DNA of 31,439 nucleotides from SKLM01 sp964450435 (GTDB taxonomy: Bacteria > Chloroflexota > Anaerolineae > B4-G1). This document shows, piece by piece, positions 8,580 through 15,940 of this stretch. The first letter of the stretch is position 1. Each line of letters opens with the position of its first letter. The position numbers and the translations under genes are program-made. The DNA lies in assembly GCA_964450435.1 (NCBI GenBank), contig CAYVCX010000033.1:1-31439 (forward strand), written 5' to 3'. The notes beneath the pieces were generated by a model. That model worked only from the letters and a program-made list of their open reading frames with translations, had not been told where the DNA came from and ran no database searches.

Positions 8580-9491
8580 TCAATCCTTCCCTATCGGGAG
8601 ACCAAACTCGCGCAGCGCGGCCGCGAGCTCGACCATGTCGGCGTCGCATGGTGGGTCGACCTGAGGCATTGAGCATGCCTTTGCCAGCCGCCGGTACTTG
8701 TCGCGCCCGATATTATGGTACGGCAGCAGATCCAGACGTTCCAGGGTGGGCAGATCAGCAGCAAAAGCTCCAATCCGGCGCAGGTTCTCCTCGTCGTCGT
8801 TCATCTCTGGAACAACGGGTACACGGAGAATGATGCGGTGTCCCCGCTCGGAGAGCCTCAAGAGATTCCGCAGGATGGGGCCGTTTGACACACCTGTGGA
8901 TTCTCGGTGCCGCGCGTCATCCATCAGCTTCAGATCAAATAAGAACAGATCGACGTCAGTGCGAATGCTCTCCAGGACGTCCCAACTCGCGAAGCCACAG
9001 GTGTCGAGCGCGGTATGGAGACCCATTCCTTTGCACGCGTGCAGAAGGCCACGCAAGAATGTCGGCTGGAATAGAGGCTCACCCCCGGAGAAGGTCACAC
9101 CCCCACCTGACTCATCGTAGAAGGCGACATCCCGCTCGATCTCTGCCAGCACATCGGCAACGGTCATTGGGCGCCCAACAAGCTCCCGTGCCCCCGCGTA
9201 GCAGACCTCGACACAGGCGCCACATGTCTCACACTCTTCTCGCCTTGTCACAGGGACGCCCTTCTCCAGGAAGATGGCTCCTCTATCACAGACTTCCGCA
9301 CAGGCACCGCAGTTGATGCAACGCTCCGGGCGAAGAATCAGTTCTTGACGGGCAGTCTGGCCCTCGGGGTTGTGGCACCAGCGGCAGCTCAGCGGGCAAC
9401 CCTTCAGAAAGACCGTGGTACGGATGCCCGGCCCGTCGTGGATTGAGAACCTCTTGATATCGAAGACGAGGCCTGTGGTCAATGCTGCCAC
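8580..9491 (-). CDS. hypE: Glycyl radical enzyme activating enzyme (HypD activase)
   Basis: This radical SAM protein of 303 residues should cleave S-adenosylmethionine to place the radical on the C-terminal glycine of the neighbouring enzyme. The radical-SAM CxxxCxxC motif is CPLSCRWC (C32, C36, C39). It is followed by two ferredoxin-like clusters of the CxxCxxCxxxC type (C58, C61, C64, C68 and C87, C90, C93, C97), standard for activases of non-PFL glycyl radical enzymes. FSGGEP is the SAM-binding glycine motif. The start is taken as GTG 9491 with AGGA upstream. It lies about 100 bp before the glycyl radical enzyme gene on the same strand, the usual pairing, so its partner is almost certainly that enzyme. 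The symbol follows from the partner. Confidence 0.93.
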   Translation of the reverse strand: MAALTTGLVFDIKRFSIHDGPGIRTTVFLKGCPLSCRWCHNPEGQTARQELILRPERCINCGACAEVCDRGAIFLEKGVPVTRREECETCGACVEVCYAGARELVGRPMTVADVLAEIERDVAFYDESGGGVTFSGGEPLFQPTFLRGLLHACKGMGLHTALDTCGFASWDVLESIRTDVDLFLFDLKLMDDARHRESTGVSNGPILRNLLRLSERGHRIILRVPVVPEMNDDEENLRRIGAFAADLPTLERLDLLPYHNIGRDKYRRLAKACSMPQVDPPCDADMVELAAALREFGLPIGKD

Positions 9492-9660
9492 CTTTCGTCC
9501 TCAGGCGTTCTCACACGGTCCGCGCTGCAGCCAGACGGCCAGATCTGGTAATCTGGTATTCGGGTCGAGGGCCACCAGCACATCAAGCGCGGCCGCCCTG
9601 TTCATGATCATCGCGCCCAGTCTTGTGCGCACCCACGCGGTGACCGGTTCGGTGACGCGT

Positions 9661-10677
9661 TCAGGGCAAGATGCCGTCACTAGCGAGGGGGAAACCACTC
9701 TTGAGGGGATCACGAGAATCAACGACGAACTGGTGGAAGCCTGTCACATACGCGCTGCCAGCAATCTCCGGGACGACCCCAGTGACATCTCCCACCGACT
9801 CTTCGCGCAGCAAGCGACCGGTGAAACGCGTGCCGATGATGCCCTGGTTGACGTAGGGTTCGTTGAGCCCCAAGCACCCTTTCGCGTACAGCAGGGCCAT
9901 CTTGGCGCTGGTACCGGTTCCGCACGGGGAGCGATCTACCTGGCCGTCGCCGAAGACGACGACGTTCCTGCAGTCGATGCCTTTCTCCGGCCTGTCCTCG
10001 TAGATCTCCACCAGGTCGACGGTGTCGATCTGCGGCTTCGTCGGATGGACGACCTCCAGCTGCTGATCGATGGCCGCGCGGATCTCCATACCTCGCGTCA
10101 CGAGGTCAGCCAACTGGGCAGGCTCGACCGTCAGGCCAAGCCTGTGAGCTGGCACCAAGGCAAAGAAGTTCCCACCAAAGGAGATATCGACTTCGAGCAA
10201 TCCCGATGGGAGCTCGACTTGCACGCCGCTGAGGTATAGAAAGGCCGGCACGTTTTCCACGGCGATCTGCCCAAGCCGTCCGTCCCGCATCTCCACTCTA
10301 GCTCGCACGAGGCCGGCCGGGGTGTCTATCAAGACATTGGACTCGGGCTCCTGGCGCGGGACGAGCCCGATCGCCAGTGCCGCGGCGACGGCGCCGATCG
10401 ATCCATGGCCGCACATGGCCAAGTAGCCCCCAGTGTCCATGAAGACGACTCCCACATCGGCCTCAGGGTGCGCCGGAGCAGTAAGAACTGCACCGAACAT
10501 ATCGGCATGGCCGCGCGGCTCATGCATCAGCGTGGTGCGAATGGAGTCGTGCTCCGCCTCCAATTGACGTCGCTTCTCGGCCATTGAGCCACGGAGAAAG
10601 GGCACACCAGCGATGAGGACGCGGGTCGGTTCGCCGGCGGTATGCGTGTCAACGGTGGTCAAGATGCGTTCGTACAC
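9661..10677 (-). CDS. Proline racemase / 4-hydroxyproline 2-epimerase family enzyme
   Basis: The enzyme has about 338 residues and two catalytic cysteines, in MCGHGS (C89) and DRSPCGTGT (C252). Cys/Cys pairs belong to proline racemases and 4-hydroxyproline 2-epimerases. Trans-3-hydroxyproline dehydratases of this family have Ser or Thr at the first position, so that activity is unlikely. Deprotonation and reprotonation of C-alpha would interconvert L- and D-proline, or trans-4-hydroxy-L- and cis-4-hydroxy-D-proline; sequence alone does not decide which. The start is GTG 10677 (GAAGGAG 13 bases upstream, rather far); an in-frame TTG at 10731 is less likely. Flanked by livF and the activase, it fits a cluster for proline or hydroxyproline use and would supply a D-substrate to the FAD enzyme of the same cluster. 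Confidence 0.9.
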   Translation of the reverse strand: MYERILTTVDTHTAGEPTRVLIAGVPFLRGSMAEKRRQLEAEHDSIRTTLMHEPRGHADMFGAVLTAPAHPEADVGVVFMDTGGYLAMCGHGSIGAVAAALAIGLVPRQEPESNVLIDTPAGLVRARVEMRDGRLGQIAVENVPAFLYLSGVQVELPSGLLEVDISFGGNFFALVPAHRLGLTVEPAQLADLVTRGMEIRAAIDQQLEVVHPTKPQIDTVDLVEIYEDRPEKGIDCRNVVVFGDGQVDRSPCGTGTSAKMALLYAKGCLGLNEPYVNQGIIGTRFTGRLLREESVGDVTGVVPEIAGSAYVTGFHQFVVDSRDPLKSGFPLASDGILP

Positions 10678-10776
10678 TGCGTTCGAGCGGCTCCTTCGGA
10701 CCAGTCCAGGTTGAAGACCGCCTGTGTCCAAGGTTGCGCGTCGTTCAAGGAATTCAGTTGGCGGTGGGAGAGAGTG

Positions 10777-11493
10777 CTACTGCCCACCCAGATAGGCCCT
10801 GCGCACCCGCTCATCCTGCAGGAGGTCGTCTGCAGGACCAGAGAGAACAATCTGACCGGTCTCCAACACGTATGCGCGATCCGCGATCTTGAGGGCCACG
10901 CGGGCGTTCTGCTCGACCAGCAAGACGGTCACGCCACGCTGGTTAATCTCGCCAATGGTCTTGAAGATGGCCTTGACTAGCATAGGTGCCAACCCTAACG
11001 ATGGCTCATCAAGCATGAGAACTCGAGGCCGGGCCATCAAAGCCCTGCCGATGGTCAGCATCTGCTGCTCGCCACCGGAGAGCGTGCCCCCGAGCTGGTT
11101 CTTCCGTTCCTCGAGGCGAGGAAACAGATCAAAGACCCGCCGGCGGTTCTTCTCGATTGTCTCCCTATCTCCGCCCAGGACGTAGGCGCCCATGTTCAGG
11201 TTCTCGTTTACGGTCAACGTGGTGAAGATCTCACGCCCTTCGGGGGCGTGAGAGATTCCTGCCTCCACGATACGGTGTGCCGGTGTCTCTGTGATGTCCC
11301 CCTCGTCGAGCATAATACGCCCCTCGCGCGGCCTGACAAGGCCGGATATGGTACGCAGGGTCGTCGACTTCCCAGCACCGTTGGCCCCAATCAGGGATAC
11401 GATCTCACCCTCTTGTACCTCCAGGTCAAGGCCCTTCAGCGCGTGAATGTGGCCGTAGTAGGTATGTAAGTTCTCGACTCGTAACAGAGCCAC
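10777..11493 (-). CDS. livF: Branched-chain-type amino acid ABC transporter ATP-binding protein LivF
   Basis: This ATPase subunit of a HAAT-type (Liv) importer has 238 residues. Walker A is GANGAGKST, the ABC signature is LSGGEQQM and Walker B is VLMLDEPSLGL. The short protein without a long insert is typical of LivF as opposed to LivG. The start is GTG 11493, two bases after the livG stop, and its Shine-Dalgarno (GGAGGAGG) lies within the last livG codons, indicating translational coupling. It works in the cytoplasm with LivG, driving the LivH/LivM pore. The cargo is probably set by LivK and, from context, could be proline or hydroxyproline. Confidence 0.93.
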   Translation of the reverse strand: MALLRVENLHTYYGHIHALKGLDLEVQEGEIVSLIGANGAGKSTTLRTISGLVRPREGRIMLDEGDITETPAHRIVEAGISHAPEGREIFTTLTVNENLNMGAYVLGGDRETIEKNRRRVFDLFPRLEERKNQLGGTLSGGEQQMLTIGRALMARPRVLMLDEPSLGLAPMLVKAIFKTIGEINQRGVTVLLVEQNARVALKIADRAYVLETGQIVLSGPADDLLQDERVRRAYLGGQ

Positions 11494-11495
11494 GG

Positions 11496-12368
11496 TTAGG
11501 CCTCCTCCTTCTCCTCCTCGCCCAGATAGGCCTCTATGACGCGAGGGTCATCCTGGACCTGCGCTGGCGTCCCTTCGGCGATCTTCTTCCCGTAGTCCAG
11601 GACGATGATACGCTCGCAGATTCCCATCACGACTTTCATGTCGTGCTCGATAAGCAGGACGGTGACTCCGGAGTCACGAATCCTCTCGATCAGAGCCATC
11701 AACTCTATCGACTCCTGTTCGTTGAGGCCGGCAGCAGGTTCGTCCAGAATGATGAGCGTGGGATCGGTGGCCAGCGCGCGGGCAATCTCCAACCTTCGCT
11801 GGTCACCATAGGGCAGGTTCTTGGCCAGTTCGTCCTGGTACTCCTCGAGCCCCATGAAGGCCAGGTTCTTCCTGGCTTCATCGACGATGTACCGCTCCTC
11901 GCGCCGCTCCGAGCCGGGGCGGAAGATCGCCCCGAGAACCCCTGCTGCAGTCCGGTGGTGAGGCCCAGACATCGCGTTTTCCAGCACAGTCAAGTTGTTG
12001 AATAGGCGGACCGTCTGGAACGTGCGGGCTACACCCCGTTCCGTGATCTCGTGCGGCCTCAGGTTGCGAAGACCATTCCAGCGCGCCTGCACCGCTGGGA
12101 GCGGAAGCCAACTCACCCACCAAGTGAAGGTAGACAGTCGTTTCCCCCAAGTCAGCGGGGGACGAGCGATACGACGACCCTGGAAGAAGATCTCTCCGTC
12201 AGTGGGTGCGTAGATGCCCGTGATCAGGTTGAAGATGGTGGTTTTCCCGGCCCCGTTGGGTCCGATCAAGCCCAAGATCTCGCCATCGTTCAGATCAAAG
12301 GTAACGCGGTCAACCGCCGTCAGTCCACCAAACCGTTTGGTGAGGCGTCTGCTCTCCAGAAGGGCCAT
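11496..12368 (-). CDS. livG: Branched-chain-type amino acid ABC transporter ATP-binding protein LivG
   Basis: The second ATPase subunit has about 290 residues. Walker A is GPNGAGKTT, the signature region is LPYGDQRRLEIARAL (the Liv variant of LSGGQ) and Walker B is LIILDEPAAGLN. A long insert between Walker A and the signature (about residues 65-150) and the C-terminal stretch ending in PRVIEAYLGEE are typical of LivG. I start it at ATG 12368, preceded by AGGAG five bases upstream; the frame stays open to 12464 but would run into livM. It is eight bases after livM and two before livF. The end of the protein (EEEKEEA) is encoded by the purine-rich stretch that serves livF as ribosome-binding site. 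Confidence 0.93.
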   Translation of the reverse strand: MALLESRRLTKRFGGLTAVDRVTFDLNDGEILGLIGPNGAGKTTIFNLITGIYAPTDGEIFFQGRRIARPPLTWGKRLSTFTWWVSWLPLPAVQARWNGLRNLRPHEITERGVARTFQTVRLFNNLTVLENAMSGPHHRTAAGVLGAIFRPGSERREERYIVDEARKNLAFMGLEEYQDELAKNLPYGDQRRLEIARALATDPTLIILDEPAAGLNEQESIELMALIERIRDSGVTVLLIEHDMKVVMGICERIIVLDYGKKIAEGTPAQVQDDPRVIEAYLGEEEKEEA

Positions 12369-12376
12369 ACCTACTC

Positions 12377-13384
12377 CTAGCCAGACCTGCCGGTTACCGC
12401 CAAGGACGGATCGGGAGTCTCTTCTCCGCCCTTGATCTCCCTCCGAATCTGCCGGCTGGGCCACAGCCCCTCAGGACGGGCGATCATCATCGTGACCATA
12501 GCGACTCCCAGCCAGGCATCTCGCCAAGCCCTCAGGGACCGCGAGAGCTCGGGCAAAGTGACCATACCCAGCGTCCCGACAAACGCCCCGGGTATCGACC
12601 CGGTCCCACCCAGGACGACAATGCAGAACAGAATCACCGACTCCATAAACTTGGCTTGATCGGGAGAGATAACTGTGATTCTAGCTGCATACAGCGCGCC
12701 GGCCAGGCCAGCCCACCCAGATCCCAGCACAAAGGCAAGCAACTTGACGCGGGTGGTGTCGACTCCCATCGCTTCAGCTGCTACCTCATCCTCGCGTACA
12801 TACCGCCACGCCCGCCCGAGGCGAGAATCCTGCAACCTTCGGGTGGCGACGATGGTGACGACCAGGAGAAGCAACACCATGTAGTAGTGATAGATGGGTT
12901 CGCGGAGCACCAGCCCAAACAGCACAGGCCGGTCGATGCCGCTGAGGCCGTTAGCTCCACCGGTGATGCCAAAGATGTTGTTGACCAACACGAGACGGAC
13001 CACCTCGCCAAAAGCGATGGTCACGATGCAGAGATAGTCGCCTCGCAGATGGAGAATGGGTCGTGTCAGGAGATAGCCAAGGATGGCTGCCGTAAGAATG
13101 CTCAGCGGAAACGTCAGAAGCACCGGGACATCGAAGTAGATGTTGAGCATTCCGGCGGTGTAGGCCCCCACTCCATAGAAAGCAGCGTGTCCCAACTGAA
13201 ACAAGCCTGCATAACCAACGATGATGTTTAAGCTGAGACCCAACATCACATACAGTCCGGTGCGCCATAGGACGGACCGGTAATAATCGCCAAGGGGCAG
13301 CGGGACCAGCAGAGCCAGGAATACGAGGATTCCTTGCCAGTAGAGCGGTTTCACGTTCCTGAAGCGTGTCAGCAGGTCTTTCAC
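12377..13384 (-). CDS. livM: Branched-chain-type amino acid ABC transporter permease LivM
   Basis: This inner-membrane permease of 335 residues has about nine or ten hydrophobic segments. Family landmarks are GLYVMLGLSLNIIVGYAGL and GHAAFYGVGAYTAG near the N-terminus, and GLAGALYAARITVISPDQAKFMESV followed by VVLGGTGSIPGAFVGT in the second half. The latter contains the loop that contacts the ATPases. It pairs with LivH to form the pore. The start is GTG 13384, and only about ten bases separate it from livH, so the two are cotranscribed. Confidence 0.92.
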   Translation of the reverse strand: MKDLLTRFRNVKPLYWQGILVFLALLVPLPLGDYYRSVLWRTGLYVMLGLSLNIIVGYAGLFQLGHAAFYGVGAYTAGMLNIYFDVPVLLTFPLSILTAAILGYLLTRPILHLRGDYLCIVTIAFGEVVRLVLVNNIFGITGGANGLSGIDRPVLFGLVLREPIYHYYMVLLLLVVTIVATRRLQDSRLGRAWRYVREDEVAAEAMGVDTTRVKLLAFVLGSGWAGLAGALYAARITVISPDQAKFMESVILFCIVVLGGTGSIPGAFVGTLGMVTLPELSRSLRAWRDAWLGVAMVTMMIARPEGLWPSRQIRREIKGGEETPDPSLAVTGRSG

Positions 13385-13394
13385 TGAGGCCTCC

Positions 13395-14297
13395 TTACAC
13401 CTTCTCTGCCACTCGCTCGCCGAGCAGACCCGTCGGACGGAAGATCAAGATCAGAATCAGGATGATGTAAGCGATGACATCCTTCCACTGTGGAGAGAGG
13501 TATCCTGCGCCCAGCGTCTCGGTGATCCCCAGCAACATCCCCCCGAGCATTGCTCCCGGAATGTTGCCGATGCCTCCCAAGATGGCGGCGATGAAGGCTT
13601 TCAACCCGAAGACCCACCCCACTGTGAAGTCAAATGATCCATAGTAGAGAGCGACGATCATCCCCGCAGCCCCGCCCAGTCCCGGGCCGATAAGGAAGAC
13701 GATGGCAATGATGCGGTCGACGTCGATGCCCATGAGCCGTGAGACATCGTGGTTCAAGGACACCGCGCGCATCGCTGTTCCGATGCGAGTGCGCTGGACA
13801 AACAGGTACAGGACGGCCATGAGTAAGAATGAGATCAGCAGGACGATGATCTGCATCGTGCTGATTCTGGCGGCTCCGAGCGCGAATCCACCTCTGGGCG
13901 CGATATCCTGCGGGTAGGTCTTGTAGCTGGCCCCATAGATATTGCGGGCTAAACTCTGCAGGATGAAGGCCACTCCCAGAGCAGAGATGACGGGGGCCAA
14001 TCGACCCGCATCACGCAGCGGGCGGTAGGCGATGCGCTCCACCAGAACACCAACAATGGCAATGGTTAGCATAACTACGATGATAGCTGGCACGGCGAGC
14101 CAGGCGCTGCCCTGAGCCAACAAGCCCAGAAGCCCTGTCAGAGTTGTCAGTCCGATATAGGCTCCCCACATGAACATATCGCCGTGGGCGAAGTTGATCA
14201 ACTTCAGCACACCGTAGACCATGGTGTAGCCCATGGCGACCAGAACGTAGAACGCGCCGATTGTGATGCCGTTGATCATCTGCTGCAGAAACTGCAT
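13395..14297 (-). CDS. livH: Branched-chain-type amino acid ABC transporter permease LivH
   Basis: This 300-residue permease has about eight hydrophobic segments. The N-terminus reads QMINGITIGAFYVLVAMGYTMVYGVLKLINFAHG, broken here by the conserved LxNFAHG motif typical of LivH. The EAA-like loop region is near FGLKAFIAAILGGIGNIPGA. The start is ATG 14297, preceded by AGGAGA eight bases upstream. It is the first of four tightly packed genes (H, M, G, F) and is separated from livK by 148 bp holding a strong hairpin. That arrangement usually allows the binding protein to be expressed in excess over the membrane parts. Confidence 0.93.
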   Translation of the reverse strand: MQFLQQMINGITIGAFYVLVAMGYTMVYGVLKLINFAHGDMFMWGAYIGLTTLTGLLGLLAQGSAWLAVPAIIVVMLTIAIVGVLVERIAYRPLRDAGRLAPVISALGVAFILQSLARNIYGASYKTYPQDIAPRGGFALGAARISTMQIIVLLISFLLMAVLYLFVQRTRIGTAMRAVSLNHDVSRLMGIDVDRIIAIVFLIGPGLGGAAGMIVALYYGSFDFTVGWVFGLKAFIAAILGGIGNIPGAMLGGMLLGITETLGAGYLSPQWKDVIAYIILILILIFRPTGLLGERVAEKV

Positions 14298-14401
14298 GCT
14301 TTCAGTCTCCTGTGTCAGGCTCTGGAGGCTGCTGAGATTGAAGCAGGATTTGACCTGGAGCGCCCGGTCTCTCAGTATCTCGTCAGAGGAGATGGGTGAC
14401 A

Positions 14402-14431
14402 GAGGGAGTTCGACGCTTGTCGAACTCCCTC
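14402..14431 (-). terminator. Strong hairpin between livK and livH (attenuator or mRNA end)
   Basis: A perfect 13-bp inverted repeat (GAGGGAGTTCGAC, four-base loop, GTCGAACTCCCTC) begins 15 bases after the livK stop codon. No T-tract follows on the minus strand, so it is more likely a partial terminator or RNA-stabilising stem than a full intrinsic terminator. Confidence 0.6.
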
Positions 14432-14445
14432 AATGAATCGCCAGC

Positions 14446-15597
14446 CTACTCCGGCTGCTGCTCGTGCAAGACGAAGTCGCCGGTTTCGTCGATGACGTAC
14501 GCCACGTGAATCGTGCCGAGTCGGTCGCCCTTCTCGTCCCAGCCGAGGATCGGTCCGGTGAGGCCGTCGATGTCCTCCGCCTCGTTGTGCAGGAAATCGG
14601 CCAAGACCTCGGAGTCAGTAGACTCGGTCTCCTGGATGGCGTAGCGGATCACGTTGAATGCCTCAGCCGACATCTGCCACCAGACACTGGCCGGCGGCTC
14701 GCCGTAGGCCTCCTCGAAGTCGGAGACGAACTGCTGAGCCTCCGGGTACTCCAGATCCTTGGGCAGCGGCTCCGTGGTGATATAGGTGCCCACGGCATTC
14801 TCCAACCCGGCGATCTGGATCAGCTCGGGGTTGTTGGACGCGTTGCCCATCATCCAGGTGATGTCCAACCCCAGCTCACCCGTCTGCTTAAGCAGCAGAC
14901 CGCCCTGAGCATGGTAGCCGGTGAAGTAGACGGCATCCAGGTCAGTGCCGCCGATATTGGTGAGGACAGGCGTGAAGTCCTGGTCGTCGGGGTTGATGGC
15001 ATCATAGAAAGCGACGTTGATTCCCAACTCCTCGGCGTAGCGCCTGGTATGCTCCGCCAGGCCCTGGGCATAGGTGGAGTTATCATGCAGGATGCCGAAG
15101 TTGTCGACGTTCAACACCTCATCGGCGAACTTGGCGGCGAACAGTCCCTGGCGATCGTCCAGGAAGCAGACGCGGAAGAAGCGCTGGAAGCCCTTCTCAG
15201 TGAGCCCCGTAGCGGTCGAAGACGGGGTGATGTGCAGCAGGCCAGCCTCGTTATAGATCTCCGAGGCCGGTTCGGTGGCGGTGGAGTTGTAGGCACCTAT
15301 GACGGCCACGACATCCGCGTCCACCAGTCGCTGCGCGACCAGTGCAGCCTGGGTCGGGTCACCGGCGTCATCCTCCACAACCAGTTCGACCTCGCGGCCG
15401 AGGAGGCCGCCAGCCTCATTCGTCTGCTCGACGAGCAGACCAACAGCTTTCTCGAAGCCCTCACCCTCGTATGCGTAATCGCCGGTCAGTGGTGCTTCAA
15501 GCCCAATCTTGATCGTCTCGCTCTCCCCGCCACAGCCTGCCAGCATAGGAGCAATCAGGACAGCCATGGCAAGCGCAAGAGCCATTCTCTTTAGCAT
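14446..15597 (-). CDS. livK: Branched-chain-type amino acid ABC transporter substrate-binding lipoprotein LivK
   Basis: This periplasmic-binding-protein type I receptor (383 residues) has a lipoprotein signal peptide: MLKRM, a hydrophobic core, then LAGC with the lipidated cysteine at C22. The mature part begins with IKIGLEAPLTGDYAYEGEGF, the usual first strand of the Leu/Ile/Val-binding family, followed by AVIGAYNSTATEPASEIYNEAGL with the ligand-contacting loop. It captures substrate outside the membrane for LivHMGF. The family also binds aromatic amino acids, amides and other compounds, so the ligand is open; with HypD and the racemase in the same cluster, proline or hydroxyproline is a reasonable inference. 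The start is ATG 15597 with GGAGGGGG upstream, after a possible 275-nt leader. Confidence 0.93.
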   Translation of the reverse strand: MLKRMALALAMAVLIAPMLAGCGGESETIKIGLEAPLTGDYAYEGEGFEKAVGLLVEQTNEAGGLLGREVELVVEDDAGDPTQAALVAQRLVDADVVAVIGAYNSTATEPASEIYNEAGLLHITPSSTATGLTEKGFQRFFRVCFLDDRQGLFAAKFADEVLNVDNFGILHDNSTYAQGLAEHTRRYAEELGINVAFYDAINPDDQDFTPVLTNIGGTDLDAVYFTGYHAQGGLLLKQTGELGLDITWMMGNASNNPELIQIAGLENAVGTYITTEPLPKDLEYPEAQQFVSDFEEAYGEPPASVWWQMSAEAFNVIRYAIQETESTDSEVLADFLHNEAEDIDGLTGPILGWDEKGDRLGTIHVAYVIDETGDFVLHEQQPE

Positions 15598-15743
15598 TTT
15601 CCCCCTCCAGTTTGGGTGTATTGTTTCCCTCTCTCCATCTTCCGTTTCGGACTAATACCGTCTGTTGGGCTGCTATTCATCGATCGGGATATGATCACCT
15701 CCCCGTGTGAGAATCTACGAAACGGCCCTGACTAGAGATCTCG

Positions 15744-15890
15744 CGACCGCCGAGGCAGAATGCGCGACCGAGCAACAATGATCGTCACGGAAATGCCCCA
15801 CCTATACCGACCTGCACATGGCATCAAGGGCCGGCCAGCAGTGGATTGCCATCAAAGCGGTCGGGAAGAAGCGACTGGATACTACGACCG
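15744..15890. promoter_or_regulatory. Cluster of four CGACCG motifs, candidate operator for livK
   Basis: CGACCG occurs at 15744-15749, 15765-15770 and 15885-15890, and inverted at 15858-15863. The first two are exactly 21 bp apart (two helical turns) within a longer repeat CGCGACCG. The third lies in the promoter spacer next to the -10, and the inverted copy lies just downstream of the predicted start of transcription. Confidence 0.4.
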
Positions 15891-15907
15891 AATGGCGCAG
15901 CTGTCAA
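15879..15907 (-). promoter_or_regulatory. Candidate promoter for livK and downstream genes
   Basis: On the minus strand TTGACA (15907-15902) is followed after 17 bp by TAGTAT (15884-15879), with a perfect -35 and four of six -10 matches. It lies about 280 bp before the livK start. Confidence 0.5.
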
Positions 15908-15940
15908 GCGGCAGGTTGCCGTGCCCACAGCACGAACGTC

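Larger units (their letters stand above)
15598..15940 (-). other. 343-bp upstream region of livK
   Basis: This non-coding stretch separates the FAD dehydrogenase from livK. It contains a TTGACA-type promoter (15879-15907, minus) and several CGACCG motifs. If that promoter is used, livK has a leader of about 275 nt. I do not recognise a known riboswitch. The plus-strand open frame here lacks features of a gene. Confidence 0.55.

Noticed and set aside
9501..9660. Possible small minus-strand ORF (MIMNRAAALDVLVALDP...) between the racemase and activase genes
   Set aside because: No Shine-Dalgarno before its ATG and no recognisable family; the frame mostly continues from an overlap with the racemase gene.
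14464..15594. A 376-codon open frame opposite livK
   Set aside because: It lies almost exactly antisense to livK with no recognisable domain; spurious.
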